Below are positions 15,819-25,031 of a stretch of DNA of 40,880 bases, one piece after another. The notes beneath the pieces were generated by a model. That model did no database searches. It had not been told where the DNA came from and saw only the letters and a list, made by a program, of their open reading frames with translations. Positions within the stretch are counted from its first letter, which is position 1; each line of letters begins with the position of its first letter. Source of the DNA: Elusimicrobiota bacterium (GTDB taxonomy: Bacteria; Elusimicrobiota; Elusimicrobia; Elusimicrobiales; UBA9959); assembly GCA_016208085.1 (NCBI GenBank), contig JACQYT010000119.1:1-40880 (forward strand), written 5' to 3'. Made by a program: the position numbers and the translations under genes.

Positions 15819-16238
15819 ATGGGTGAAACATTTGCTGAAGTCACTCTGATATCAAACAGTAAACAACTCAAAAAAAGGTTGTGTGTGGATACAGGGGCAA
15901 CATATTCATGGATTAGCGCAGATACATTAAAAAAGCTTGGAGTAAAGCCTATTGGGATTCGTGAATTTGTAACAATTGAAGGCAAGCATATACCGAAAAG
16001 TATTGGAGAAGTATTAGTTGAATGTTTTAGTAGAAGAATCCATACTGTTGTGGTTTTTGCAACAAAAAAAGATAGCGAAGTACTTGGCCTGCATGCACTG
16101 GAAGGGTTAGCGCTGGAAGTTGACCCTATAAATCAGAAACTCAAAAAATCAAGGGCAATAAAAGCATTAACGGTAAGGCAAATTGAGAAAATCCCCCTGA
16201 ATCCCCCTTTCAAAAAGGGGGAAAGAAGAAGGAAGTAA
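15819..16238 (+). CDS. Retropepsin-like aspartic protease (clan AA)
   Basis: This 139-aa protein has the single-lobe aspartic protease motif CVDTGATYSWI (D24-T25-G26). A second hydrophobic strand block ending VLGLHALEGLALEVD matches the flap/ILG-type segment of bacterial retropepsin-like proteins, which act as homodimers. The start has AAGGAG eight bases upstream. The gene is clearly AT-richer than its neighbours, which suggests transfer. The last residues (LNPPFKKGERRRK) are encoded by the common CCCCCTTT...AAAAGGGGG palindrome (about 16203-16222), so the original C-terminus may have been replaced. Confidence 0.8.
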   Translation: MGETFAEVTLISNSKQLKKRLCVDTGATYSWISADTLKKLGVKPIGIREFVTIEGKHIPKSIGEVLVECFSRRIHTVVVFATKKDSEVLGLHALEGLALEVDPINQKLKKSRAIKALTVRQIEKIPLNPPFKKGERRRK

Positions 16239-16274
16239 GAAGGGAAAGGACTATTACCTGTCACCGAACCTTAT

Positions 16275-16297
16275 GCGCCATGAATGGCGCCGCTACA
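16275..16297 (-). repeat. Half REP element upstream of giant surface-protein gene
   Basis: The hairpin GCGCCA-TGAA-TGGCGC is followed by CGCTACA, the complement of the TGTAGCG motif that begins the REPIN-like elements. It overlaps the first candidate start (16273) of the next gene, which argues for the later ATG at 16318. Confidence 0.55.
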
Positions 16298-16317
16298 ATG
16301 GTCACTGGTTACTGAAT

Positions 16318-19119
16318 ATGAAAGTGCGCTACGGTAAATCTTTTGCGCGAAACCTTATACCGGTCTTACTGGTTACTGGTGTTGTCGCGGGGCTGGCGCT
16401 GGGAAATGTTTTTGCTGCGGAGCTTGCGGGTACTACGAAGAAGATCCAGCGTAATACCGTAACCATGGGCGGGAAACGCTCCTCCGGCGCCACTAAGGCT
16501 GTAACCGCCACGGCGGGCGAAGGCGCGATGTCCACCTCATCCGGCACGTCAAAGAAAGTCCGCAAGGGGCACCATTACATAAGGTACTACCCGGCGACGA
16601 TACTGAATCTCAACGCCCAAACGGGAGCCGCGCACGGGGAGGCCGTCCTGACCTGGACGGCTCCCGGAGCGGACGGAATGGCGGGAAAAGCGTCGGGCTA
16701 CAGGCTGGTCTACTCAAGCGTCGGTCCCATAGGTTCAGAGGTAAATTTTGACACGGCCACGGCGTATTCTCAAAGCTTCGTGCCGTTATCAGCCGGAGGA
16801 GCGGAGAGCCGGATTTTGAGCGGACTGCCTTTGGGCGCTACGGTTTACTTCGCGGTCAAAGGGATAGAGCCTTCGGGCAATCGCGGCCGCATTTCAAATT
16901 GTCCCTCGGCGTATGTAACCTTGCCCGCAAGCGTATCCGGAACCGTCTCCTACTCCGGCACGCAGGGCGGAAAGCTTGTTATCGCGGTTTTTGATTCCAC
17001 AAGGGTTTTCACAACGGCAAACCTCATAGTCTCCACCCATCTCGCCCAGGCCGGCGGCTACAGCCTCACGGGCATCCCTCCGGGGACTACCTCCTATGTT
17101 GCGGGATTTGTAGATGTGAACCAAAGCGAGAAGCCTGAGGACGGCGAGGACTACGGTTTTTATGGCGGGACCTCTCCCATATCCCTCAACCTGGCCTCGG
17201 GGGAATCCGCAACGGAAGTTGATTTTGAGATTTTCGCGGCCTCCGGCGCGCACCTGGGCACGATTTCCGGCAACATCTCCTACGGGGGCGCGCAGTCCGG
17301 ATCCCTGCGCATAGAGGTTTTCAATAATTCGGCTTTCTCGGGCCAGCCGGTAGCAGTCTCTACAAGTTCCGCCGGCGCATATTCGTTTATGGTTCCGGGC
17401 GATGTCGCCTATTTTATGCGGGTGTTTGTTGACCAGAACTCCAACGCGGTTTTCGACTCCGGCGAAGCCTCGGGGCTTTATGGACCGCTGAATCAGGGCG
17501 CCGAACCGATCTTCGTCCCAAGGCTTAGCATCGCTTCCGGAAAAGATGTCGCCGTCTACGACCCCGGCTGTTCCGCTGCCGGCTGCTCCGGCTCTGGAAC
17601 TTCAACCGCGTCGCTATCTGCGGTCACGGCAGGCAGCCTGGCCGACTTCACCATCCAGCTTATAGCCGGGCCTTCCGGAATGCAGTCCGGCGGCCTGGCC
17701 GGGTTCGGCGTGCCGTCAGGGTGGGGCGCGCTGCAGAGCAACTGCCCGTCATGCAATGCATATATTGTTTTGACGGCGGCGAGCACAAATACCGTTACGA
17801 TGGCTTTGGACGGCGATCCTTCCACCGGGGCGCTTGAACCTCTGACAGGGCAATACTCCGCCATGGCCAAAGTGACGGCGGGCTCTTTGAATCCGGGCGA
17901 CACCGTCCAGTTCGTTATTTCAAAACTCCCGGCCCCCTGCCAGGCGCGCGCAGGCGTTTTCACGTTGACCACGGCCCAGAACGCCGGTGTGGCGGCGCTG
18001 CCCCTTTTCTCAGGCTCGCCCGTTATTACCGTCGGAGCCGGCGGGGCTGTTACAATGGCTTTCTCGCCGCTGAGCCTGGCGCTGACGCAGCATACCACCT
18101 CCCAGGCCCTGCTTTCAGGCAAGGACCTCTGCGGGGCCGCCGCGGCTGTTTCCGGCTCCACTGATGTCATCGTTTCCGGCAGAATCTACAGCTTCGCCAA
18201 CGGGGCGTTCAGCTTTGACTCGGATTTGCGGTTTTCCACCTCCGCGGAAGCGGGCCTATTAACGCCCAGGACGATAACATTTTCAGCCGGCCAGTCGTCA
18301 GCCGCAATATTTGCTCTTGCTGTCTCCACCGGTTTAAAGCACATCCAGGCCGAATATAACCTCTCTGGAACAACCCGCTACGCCTATTGCGCGGTAAATG
18401 TCCTTCAGGGAAATCCCTTCTCCAATGTCAACCTGTCAAGCGGCGCGTTCAACGCCAGCCGTTCCTCCATCACCGTCACCCCGGACGGCGACGGCAACGG
18501 CGACATGGCCTTCATAAATTTCAATCTTGCCGACCCCGCCCTTTCATGGAAAGTGCAGATAGCCTCCAGGTCCTTTGACTCCGGCGGGACGGCGATCTGG
18601 CAGGCGCTGGGCTTTGGCAGCGCGGCGCCGGGGCGCGCGGCCTGGGACGGCAGGATAAACCTCGGCGCTGAAACCGGGCGCACGGTAATGTCCGGAACTT
18701 ATTACGTCCGCATTTCCGCCGGCGGCGTGTCCAACGACACGCTGCAAATAAATGTAATAGTAAAACAGGTTTCCGGACAGGTGACTGACCCGGGCATCAC
18801 ACCCGCTGTGCCGGTGCCGGATGTAAAAGTGCAGGCCTTTGGGCCTGTCGCGGGCCAGGTCCTTACCGACTCGGCCGGGCGCTACCTGCTGTCGGGGCTT
18901 TCCATTGGGACATACACCTTCACATTTTCAAAGGGGCAGTATCTGACAAGTTCTACCAGGACAATCGTGGCCGGCACCTCCACCGTGCTGAATATCCCGC
19001 TTTCGCGCGCGCCGATCCTTGAGGTGATACCAACCCTGCAGGCCGGCGCCACTCAAGGCTATGAGCAATGGGGAGAACTCCAGGTATACACGACCGGCTG
19101 GGCTTCCTGCAGCCTATAA
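16318..19119 (+). CDS. Giant multidomain surface protein, N-terminal part (gene split by frameshift)
   Basis: ATG 16318 gives a signal peptide (RNLIPVLLVTGVVAGLALGNVFA); an ATG at 16273 is also in frame. The domains in order are a fibronectin-III-like domain (about residues 94-200) and two or more carboxypeptidase-regulatory/CnaB-like beta-sandwiches (about 204-311 and 314-415; SGTVSYSG, SGNISYGG). A Gly/Ser/Ala-rich region follows, then a FlgD-Ig-like domain with a Ca-binding-like DGDGNGD (about 722) and WDGR...SGTYYVRIS, then another carboxypeptidase-regulatory domain (about 815-895). The frame ends soon after at 19119, while the same protein continues in another frame. A secreted structural or adhesive role is likely. 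Confidence 0.8.
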   Translation: MKVRYGKSFARNLIPVLLVTGVVAGLALGNVFAAELAGTTKKIQRNTVTMGGKRSSGATKAVTATAGEGAMSTSSGTSKKVRKGHHYIRYYPATILNLNAQTGAAHGEAVLTWTAPGADGMAGKASGYRLVYSSVGPIGSEVNFDTATAYSQSFVPLSAGGAESRILSGLPLGATVYFAVKGIEPSGNRGRISNCPSAYVTLPASVSGTVSYSGTQGGKLVIAVFDSTRVFTTANLIVSTHLAQAGGYSLTGIPPGTTSYVAGFVDVNQSEKPEDGEDYGFYGGTSPISLNLASGESATEVDFEIFAASGAHLGTISGNISYGGAQSGSLRIEVFNNSAFSGQPVAVSTSSAGAYSFMVPGDVAYFMRVFVDQNSNAVFDSGEASGLYGPLNQGAEPIFVPRLSIASGKDVAVYDPGCSAAGCSGSGTSTASLSAVTAGSLADFTIQLIAGPSGMQSGGLAGFGVPSGWGALQSNCPSCNAYIVLTAASTNTVTMALDGDPSTGALEPLTGQYSAMAKVTAGSLNPGDTVQFVISKLPAPCQARAGVFTLTTAQNAGVAALPLFSGSPVITVGAGGAVTMAFSPLSLALTQHTTSQALLSGKDLCGAAAAVSGSTDVIVSGRIYSFANGAFSFDSDLRFSTSAEAGLLTPRTITFSAGQSSAAIFALAVSTGLKHIQAEYNLSGTTRYAYCAVNVLQGNPFSNVNLSSGAFNASRSSITVTPDGDGNGDMAFINFNLADPALSWKVQIASRSFDSGGTAIWQALGFGSAAPGRAAWDGRINLGAETGRTVMSGTYYVRISAGGVSNDTLQINVIVKQVSGQVTDPGITPAVPVPDVKVQAFGPVAGQVLTDSAGRYLLSGLSIGTYTFTFSKGQYLTSSTRTIVAGTSTVLNIPLSRAPILEVIPTLQAGATQGYEQWGELQVYTTGWASCSL

Positions 19120-22100
19120 GGCTTCAGGCCGGGACTACCACTTTCGACGACGGCGGGCAATGGAACGCCTCGCTGTCTCAGTTCGTCACGCGCACGCGCT
19201 TGCGCTTTGAGGTTACCCTGGATACTTACACTATTGCCGCGCAGATGGCAGGGTATTTCCCCGTGTCGAGCTCGGTTTATGTCGGCCCCGCGGGACTTGA
19301 ACTGACCCTGCCCCAATTGAGCAGGCGGGTCAATATCTCGGGGCTGGTCTCCCTTTCAACCGCGACGAACCCCAACCCGAACCCGGCCGGCCTGACCGTG
19401 TCCGTGATGGCCGTTGCCGGCGGGTCGGCGAAAGGCTCGGCCCTCGTAAGCCTGCCGGCCGGGGCCAGCAGCGCGACCTACCTTATAGCCGGCGTGGAGC
19501 CCGGCAGCTATACGGTGCGCGGCTATGCGCCGGGGTTTGAATCCGTCTCCGGGCCGGTCATCGTGGGCGCGCTTGACATAACAGGCTTTGACCTGCCTCA
19601 ATTTAAGGAGGGGGGCCGGATCCTGGGAACGGTTTACGTAACAGGCGACACTTCAGGATTTACCCCGTTGGCCGGTTCCACCTATCCGCTCTCTATCGGC
19701 ATTACCGCGTGGTCCCGGACTACGGCCGCCCAGGGCAGGACAACGGTATCTCTCTCATCCTCGGCCTCCTCCTCCTCGGCGCAATACCAGATAGCGGGTC
19801 TCAAAGCCGGCGCGAGCTACCAGCTCTTCGCGGATATCTCGTTCAACGCGGACGCGGCTTTCCAGAGCCCGGGCGGCTTCCCCAAGACGGCTTTCATTTC
19901 CACACAGGCGCAGACCGCCAATCTCAATTTCTCTTTTGAAAAGGCCAGCGGCTCTGTGGCGGGGCTTTTGCGCCTGCCCAACCCCGTTGAAGAGATAGGC
20001 GCTCCGACGACGGATTTCACGCTGGCGGGCCTCAAATGGAAAATACTCAAATCGGACGACCCGCTGAGGGTCGGCAGGACCTTTGAGGCACAGAGCTCCA
20101 CAGGCCTGCCGGGATTCTTGTGCGGCGGCACAACGCCCTCCACCGGAACGGCGCCCGGCTGCGCCGCCGGCGTCTCCAGCGCGACGTTCAGGCTTTCGGG
20201 GTTGAGGACGGAAACGCTGGAACTGACGATGTCCTATACTCCGACCGGAAGGACCGGGGTGATAACGGTCGCGGCGATAAACGGATACACAGCGGCGGCG
20301 ACGCTGGACCTGCGCGGCGAGACTTATACGATTTCGGGGAAAATAATAAATCAAATCTCAGACCCCCTCTTCAACACCAACGCGCTGATAAGCCAGAACG
20401 CGCCGTTCTACGCCCCGTCCGGCTACCCGTCCGGGATTTCCTCCACCACCGCCAGGGTAGAGGCGATACGGAGGGAGTTCGGCGAACTGCTGACCCAGGT
20501 CTCCACCGCGACTTTCGACGCCGCCAGGACCAGGATAGGATTGCTGGACTCTGCGGGCACGTTCGCCATAACCGGCATACAGAACGGCGTTTACCTTGTG
20601 AGGACGCTGCCGCTGAGGGCTCAGACCACGGGTCAGGCGCTTGTGCCTTCCAAAGAACAGCTTGTCACCGTCGCCGGCTCAAGCCCGACCGGGGTAGACT
20701 TTACGCTCTCGGACGGCTTCTCCGTGGCCGGCAGGCTCTACCTCGACCAGGGGCTTTCCGATGCGCGCAACTTCAGGCTTACCTTAAAGAACAGGCGCGG
20801 CGAGGTAATGGACGAGACCGGCATCGGGCTTGGCAACCCCGGCGCCGGAGTAGCCGCAAGTTCAGCGGATTACCTGTTCGAGCGGATCCCGCCGGGCGGC
20901 TTCTACACGCTTGAGGCGCAGGATCTGGATTTGCCGGTGAAATATATCGCCAGGCCGCTCTCGTTCCCGGACCGCACGACTTCCCCGGACGGGCTGCAGG
21001 GTACGGTTTCGGGTCTGGAGTTCCTGCTTAAGCGCGCCGCTGCCATAACCGGCAAGCTGCGCGACAGCAATTGCGATTCACTTATCACCGAGGCGAACGC
21101 GGCCCTGCTCGCGCCGAACTTCAAAATTTACGCACTCGCAAATCCCTGGGTCGAGGGCGGCTACATCCTGGCGAAATCCAGCGTTTCCCAGAGGCCGATA
21201 GAGGCCGACGGGACTTTCCGCATCGGGCCGCTGGCCCCCGGCGTGCCTTACGACGTCCATCTTGAGCAGGAGACCTGGGACCTAGCTTTCCTTAACGCCG
21301 GCAGCCAGAACTACGCGCCGGCGCTTATAGCGCAGACAACCCTTTCCGCTGGCCAGGTGAAAGATATAGGCATAGTGAACCTGAACCAGGGCCAGTCCAT
21401 CACGGGCGCGGTCTACGGCTCCGTCGGGGGGCCGCTGCCGAACATAGCCATGAGCGCCGTGCCCGCGCTGGTGGATAATCCGGCTTCGGTGAACACACAG
21501 ACGGCGTCCGACGGCAGCTATATCCTGTGGGTGTCAAGCTTCATCTCGCGGTTCTTCGACCTGACGGCCTCGGCCCGGGAAGACAACCTCGAGGAAACAG
21601 AAGGCGCAGCCCTCTACGCCTCAAAGACCCTGCGCGTGGACCTAGAGAAGTCCGCCTTAGCGGATTTTGTGCTTGAGCCGCTGCTGGGCAAGGTTACCGG
21701 CCAGGTGTTTACCGCGGACGGCGGCGCGCTCTCCTATCCCTTCGGCGACCAGAAAGGCTTCCCCGCGGCGGCGGTTTTCATGCAGCGCGAAGGGATAATC
21801 CCCAAAATAAATCCGCTCGGCGACATCGCCGCCAGGACGGAGACCGATGGAACGTTCGAAGTTCCCGGCCTTTCCACCGGGACGTACACGCTCAACGCGG
21901 CCAGCCTCGGGTACATGGTCTGGTCATCCACGGTAGTTGTGACTACGGCCACGGTCCCGGCCGGAAGCCTCACGCTGACGCGCGGCGGCTCGGCGCTCGG
22001 TTCCATACGGAAAGCCGACCCGGACTCGCCGACCGGCTACTCCTGCCCGAACGACCAGGAGGCGGACGGGATAGCGGCCGCGGACGACAATTTCACGGAA

Positions 22101-23774
22101 TATATCCATGGGACGGTGGAAAAGGACGCTGTCGCGCATACCGTGTGCTCCTACGAGATTTCGGGCTTCAAGACCGGGCTGGACTACCAGATAGCGCTGC
22201 TGGGCGCTTCAGACGACGATATAGTCTTCCCTTACGAGGGCGCGGTCTCGTTTTCGGCGCTGGAATCCACCGCCGCCAAGACGGTCAACCTGACCTACCG
22301 GACGCCGGTCCCGGAGTGCCTCCCCACTTTCAAATACCTGGGCAACAGCCAGATCCAGCTCAAGTTCCGCTGCAACAAGGCCCTGAGGAACGAAACCGGC
22401 CCGGATAACGACCTTGATTATATTCTCCAGAAGACGACTTATACCTCAGCGGGCGCCAACCTCTCCTCTCCCGACGGGACCGGGCAGTTCCTGGGCAGCG
22501 ACAAAAAACTACTGCAGGGGCGCAAGAACCTGACCGCCATCTACCGGCCGGCCCAGGCTGAGGCTAAATTCAGCGTGAGGCTGCGCGCTTTCACCGCCGC
22601 GCTTGACCCGTCTTCCGGGAGCAACTACGAGCTGGACCAGGTCTTCGACTTCTATACCGCGGTGGATGCCTCCAAGTCCAAGAAGATAAACAATATGCAG
22701 GGCGGCAGCCTGGACATGGAATCAGAAGAGGATGACGAGAATATAGAGAACACCAATGTCGCGGTTTCGCCGGGCGCCTTCGTCGGGGACGGGGAAACGG
22801 ACGCCCAACCCGAAACCTCCGTGGAAGTCGGGGTAAATAAGGGAAAGACGAAGGAGCAAGCCAAAGCCAACGCCCTGAGCATGGGCTTAACGCCCCTTTC
22901 AACGGATATTGAACGCCTCAAAAATCCGCGCGCCTACCCGCCCCGCATGGCCGAAGCTATCCAGGCTTTGCAAGCCGGGCGGGTCAAAGGGTTTGAGCCC
23001 CAGGCCGCCCTCTCCCCTCTACCCTATACCCTATACCCTGCCGTCCAGGGCTTCGAGCCCCTGGCCGCGAGCAAATCGGTGGTTACGCCTTTCAGCGCTT
23101 TCTACGACATCTTCCTTCCCGCCGGGATCAAGCGGGAGCTTAAAAACAAGGCGAGGCTCACCCTCTCCTACGACGCGTCGCTGTCGACGTCGGCGTCCCT
23201 TACCAACCTGAATATCTGGTATTTCAACTCCGCCACCCAGAGATTTGAAATGGAAGAGGACTCGAGGCAGCTAGACACCGCGAACAACACGGTCTCGGCG
23301 CTGGTCAATCATTTCTCGGTGTTCGTCGTGCTGGCTTCCACCCCGATATACATGTCTACCAGCTCGTTTGCGGGAGGGGAGTTGGAGGTCTTCAACTTCC
23401 CGAACCCGTTCAACCTGGAGCTTAAAACCAGGGCGCTGAACCTGAACGCCGGCGGTGGGACTTACGCGTCCGGAACGGCCCAGGTGACCACGCGGGGGAC
23501 GATAATCCGGGTCGGGGTGCCGAAAGCCGTTTCGGGGCAGGGGAAGATACGCATATACACACTGGCCGGAGAGCTGGTAAGGGAATACGACTGCGGGCAG
23601 CTTGACGGCGCCGCCGGGGCTACCGCGGCCGGAACGTATTTCTATTTTGAATGGGACGGCAGGAACGGCGCCGGCCGGGAAGTGGCGAGCGACGTCTATA
23701 TCGGCGAGATAAAGATCGGCGGGAAAAAGAAATTCTGGAAAATGGCCGTGGTGAATGACCCGAAATACAGGTAG
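19068..23774 (+). CDS. Giant multidomain surface protein, C-terminal part with FlgD/type-IX-like sorting domain
   Basis: The first codons are only overlap; authentic sequence starts near 19117 (PIRLQAGTTTFDDGG), where it picks up from the preceding frame. The product is a chain of carboxypeptidase-regulatory-like beta-sandwich domains, each with a Y-T/Y-x-[IVL]-x-G-[ILV]-x-x-G pattern. Acidic and Ser-rich linkers follow. A ZU5-like domain (about nt 23065-23340; FYDIFLPAGI, TVSALVNHFSVFVVLA) precedes the C-terminal module (about 23385-23774), which has NFPNPFN, IRIYTLAGELVREY, FEWDGRNGAGREVASDVYIG and KKKFWKMAVVND. That module resembles type IX secretion and FlgD-Ig C-terminal domains. A PorV-family gene lies 277 bases downstream. 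Confidence 0.82.
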   Translation: MGRTPGIHDRLGFLQPIRLQAGTTTFDDGGQWNASLSQFVTRTRLRFEVTLDTYTIAAQMAGYFPVSSSVYVGPAGLELTLPQLSRRVNISGLVSLSTATNPNPNPAGLTVSVMAVAGGSAKGSALVSLPAGASSATYLIAGVEPGSYTVRGYAPGFESVSGPVIVGALDITGFDLPQFKEGGRILGTVYVTGDTSGFTPLAGSTYPLSIGITAWSRTTAAQGRTTVSLSSSASSSSAQYQIAGLKAGASYQLFADISFNADAAFQSPGGFPKTAFISTQAQTANLNFSFEKASGSVAGLLRLPNPVEEIGAPTTDFTLAGLKWKILKSDDPLRVGRTFEAQSSTGLPGFLCGGTTPSTGTAPGCAAGVSSATFRLSGLRTETLELTMSYTPTGRTGVITVAAINGYTAAATLDLRGETYTISGKIINQISDPLFNTNALISQNAPFYAPSGYPSGISSTTARVEAIRREFGELLTQVSTATFDAARTRIGLLDSAGTFAITGIQNGVYLVRTLPLRAQTTGQALVPSKEQLVTVAGSSPTGVDFTLSDGFSVAGRLYLDQGLSDARNFRLTLKNRRGEVMDETGIGLGNPGAGVAASSADYLFERIPPGGFYTLEAQDLDLPVKYIARPLSFPDRTTSPDGLQGTVSGLEFLLKRAAAITGKLRDSNCDSLITEANAALLAPNFKIYALANPWVEGGYILAKSSVSQRPIEADGTFRIGPLAPGVPYDVHLEQETWDLAFLNAGSQNYAPALIAQTTLSAGQVKDIGIVNLNQGQSITGAVYGSVGGPLPNIAMSAVPALVDNPASVNTQTASDGSYILWVSSFISRFFDLTASAREDNLEETEGAALYASKTLRVDLEKSALADFVLEPLLGKVTGQVFTADGGALSYPFGDQKGFPAAAVFMQREGIIPKINPLGDIAARTETDGTFEVPGLSTGTYTLNAASLGYMVWSSTVVVTTATVPAGSLTLTRGGSALGSIRKADPDSPTGYSCPNDQEADGIAAADDNFTEYIHGTVEKDAVAHTVCSYEISGFKTGLDYQIALLGASDDDIVFPYEGAVSFSALESTAAKTVNLTYRTPVPECLPTFKYLGNSQIQLKFRCNKALRNETGPDNDLDYILQKTTYTSAGANLSSPDGTGQFLGSDKKLLQGRKNLTAIYRPAQAEAKFSVRLRAFTAALDPSSGSNYELDQVFDFYTAVDASKSKKINNMQGGSLDMESEEDDENIENTNVAVSPGAFVGDGETDAQPETSVEVGVNKGKTKEQAKANALSMGLTPLSTDIERLKNPRAYPPRMAEAIQALQAGRVKGFEPQAALSPLPYTLYPAVQGFEPLAASKSVVTPFSAFYDIFLPAGIKRELKNKARLTLSYDASLSTSASLTNLNIWYFNSATQRFEMEEDSRQLDTANNTVSALVNHFSVFVVLASTPIYMSTSSFAGGELEVFNFPNPFNLELKTRALNLNAGGGTYASGTAQVTTRGTIIRVGVPKAVSGQGKIRIYTLAGELVREYDCGQLDGAAGATAAGTYFYFEWDGRNGAGREVASDVYIGEIKIGGKKKFWKMAVVNDPKYR
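23020..23039 (+). repeat. Tandem heptamer (TACCCTA) within the giant gene
   Basis: Nearly three copies of TACCCTA are translated as part of SPLPYTLYPAV. They lie between two related peptide segments, GFEPQAA and GFEPLAA. Confidence 0.75.
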
Positions 23775-23822
23775 AGGTCAGGGGCCGGAGGACAGAGGTC
23801 AGAATGAGAAAGCCGGTTAAAT

Positions 23823-23860
23823 TGTAGCGGGCGACGTAAGTCGCCTTGTAGCGGATTTAC
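23823..23860. repeat. Incomplete REPIN-like element
   Basis: TGTAGCGG is followed by a GGCGAC-GTAA-GTCGCC hairpin, a second TTGTAGCGG and GATTTAC. The right-hand partner hairpin and CCGCTACA are missing, and the sequence is replaced by the palindrome at 23862. Confidence 0.65.
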
Positions 23861-23861
23861 T

Positions 23862-23886
23862 AAAAATTTTTGCGGCAAAAATTTTT
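23862..23886. repeat. 25-bp perfect palindrome, copy 1
   Basis: Arms AAAAATTTTTGC and GCAAAAATTTTT (12 bp) surround a single G. An identical copy is at 35697-35721. Both lie in gaps next to PorV-family genes. Confidence 0.8.
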
Positions 23887-23889
23887 ATG

Positions 23890-24027
23890 CCCCGTCCGCC
23901 TAAGGCGGACGGGGAAACCTTAGGGCAAGGGGAGTTTGAGGGGGAAAGAAATTTCCCCCTCCTCTCCGGCACGGGGATGAAGAAAACCCCGTGCCGGGTA
24001 GGATAAAATGTTGCCTCAACATTTTAT
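23890..24027 (+). repeat. Structured dispersed repeat, copy B
   Basis: There are four hairpins. The one at 23890-23914 has arms CCCCGTCCGCC/GGCGGACGGGG. The one at 23938-23961 has 10-bp arms and a GAAA loop. The one at 23966-23997 has arms CCGGCACGGGG/CCCCGTGCCGG. The one at 24003-24027 has arms ATAAAATGTTG/CAACATTTTAT. Several bases differ from copy A in both arms of a stem at once, so the stems are kept. The PorV-family gene starts 25 bases later. Confidence 0.82.
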
Positions 24028-24051
24028 TACGACGACAACACATAAAATCGT

Positions 24052-25029
24052 ATGATTTTCGACAAAATACCAAAACCGGTCATTAAAATTCTTGCGTGCT
24101 TGGCGGCGTGGCTCCTGGCCGTCATGCTCTTCGCTTCCCGCGGCTTCTGCGCAAATTCAAATGCGGGAACCAGCGCGGCCCAGTTCCTGAAGCTCGGCGC
24201 CGGCGCCAGGGCCGCCGCCATGGCCGAGGCCCAGTCGGCCTTAGCCGACGACGTTTACGCGGCCTACTATAACCCGGCCGGGCTGGCGCTTATCGAGAAG
24301 CCTATGATGGGCGCCATGTACGCCCAGTACCTGCAGGGCGCCAGATACCAGTACGGGGCGATGGCGCTTCCCGTAGGGGAAAGTTCCCGCCGCCACGTTT
24401 TAAGCCTTTCCATAGCCAACCTCGGAGTAAGCGACCTGGAGCGGCGCACGCAGGACACCGACCTGCCCGTGGGCTACTTTGAAGCCGCAAACTTCGCCTA
24501 CGGTCTCTCATACGCCCGGCGCGTGACCGACAAGCTGAGCCTCGGCGTGACGGGGAAACTGGTCAGCGTAAAGATAGACGACGTTTCCGGCAGCGCCTTC
24601 GCGGCGGACCTCGGCCTCAGGTACCGGCTGGACACCCGTGCCGGCTTCCCGGTTGATGTCGGAGTCACGGCGCGCAATCTGGGCGCCAGTCTGAAACTTG
24701 GAACGGGAAAAGACCCTATCCCGTCGGCCATCGTCCTCGGCGGCTGTGCGCGTCCGCGCCCCGGCCTGCTTTTTGCCCTTGACCTTATCCGCTACCGCGA
24801 CACAGACATCATAATCGCCGCCGGGGGGGAATACAGCCGCAAACTTTCCGGAAAACTGCAGGGGCTGGTCCGGGCGGGTTACAACAATCACCACAAGAAC
24901 ATAGATGGGACAAGCGGCGTCACGCTGGGCGCCGGACTTTCCCTTTCCGGCTTCGCGTTCGATTTCGCCTGGGTTCCCTTCGGGGACCTCGGAAACACCT
25001 TCCGCTACTCCCTGCTCGTCAGGTTTTAA
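24052..25029 (+). CDS. PorV/PorQ-family outer-membrane protein
   Basis: This 325-aa protein has a signal peptide (hydrophobic about residues 11-30, cleavage near GFC-A). The conserved opening of the family follows: GTSAAQFLKLGAGARAAAMAEAQSALADD-, then YYNPAGLA. The rest alternates amphipathic strands and ends with a terminal Phe (YSLLVRF), as expected for a FadL/PorV-type barrel. In type IX secretion, PorV shuttles cargo bearing C-terminal signal domains to the attachment complex. It sits downstream of a giant protein with such a domain and two bases upstream of an AAA ATPase gene. No good ribosome-binding site is visible at this ATG. Confidence 0.87.
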   Translation: MIFDKIPKPVIKILACLAAWLLAVMLFASRGFCANSNAGTSAAQFLKLGAGARAAAMAEAQSALADDVYAAYYNPAGLALIEKPMMGAMYAQYLQGARYQYGAMALPVGESSRRHVLSLSIANLGVSDLERRTQDTDLPVGYFEAANFAYGLSYARRVTDKLSLGVTGKLVSVKIDDVSGSAFAADLGLRYRLDTRAGFPVDVGVTARNLGASLKLGTGKDPIPSAIVLGGCARPRPGLLFALDLIRYRDTDIIIAAGGEYSRKLSGKLQGLVRAGYNNHHKNIDGTSGVTLGAGLSLSGFAFDFAWVPFGDLGNTFRYSLLVRF

Positions 25030-25031
25030 TA

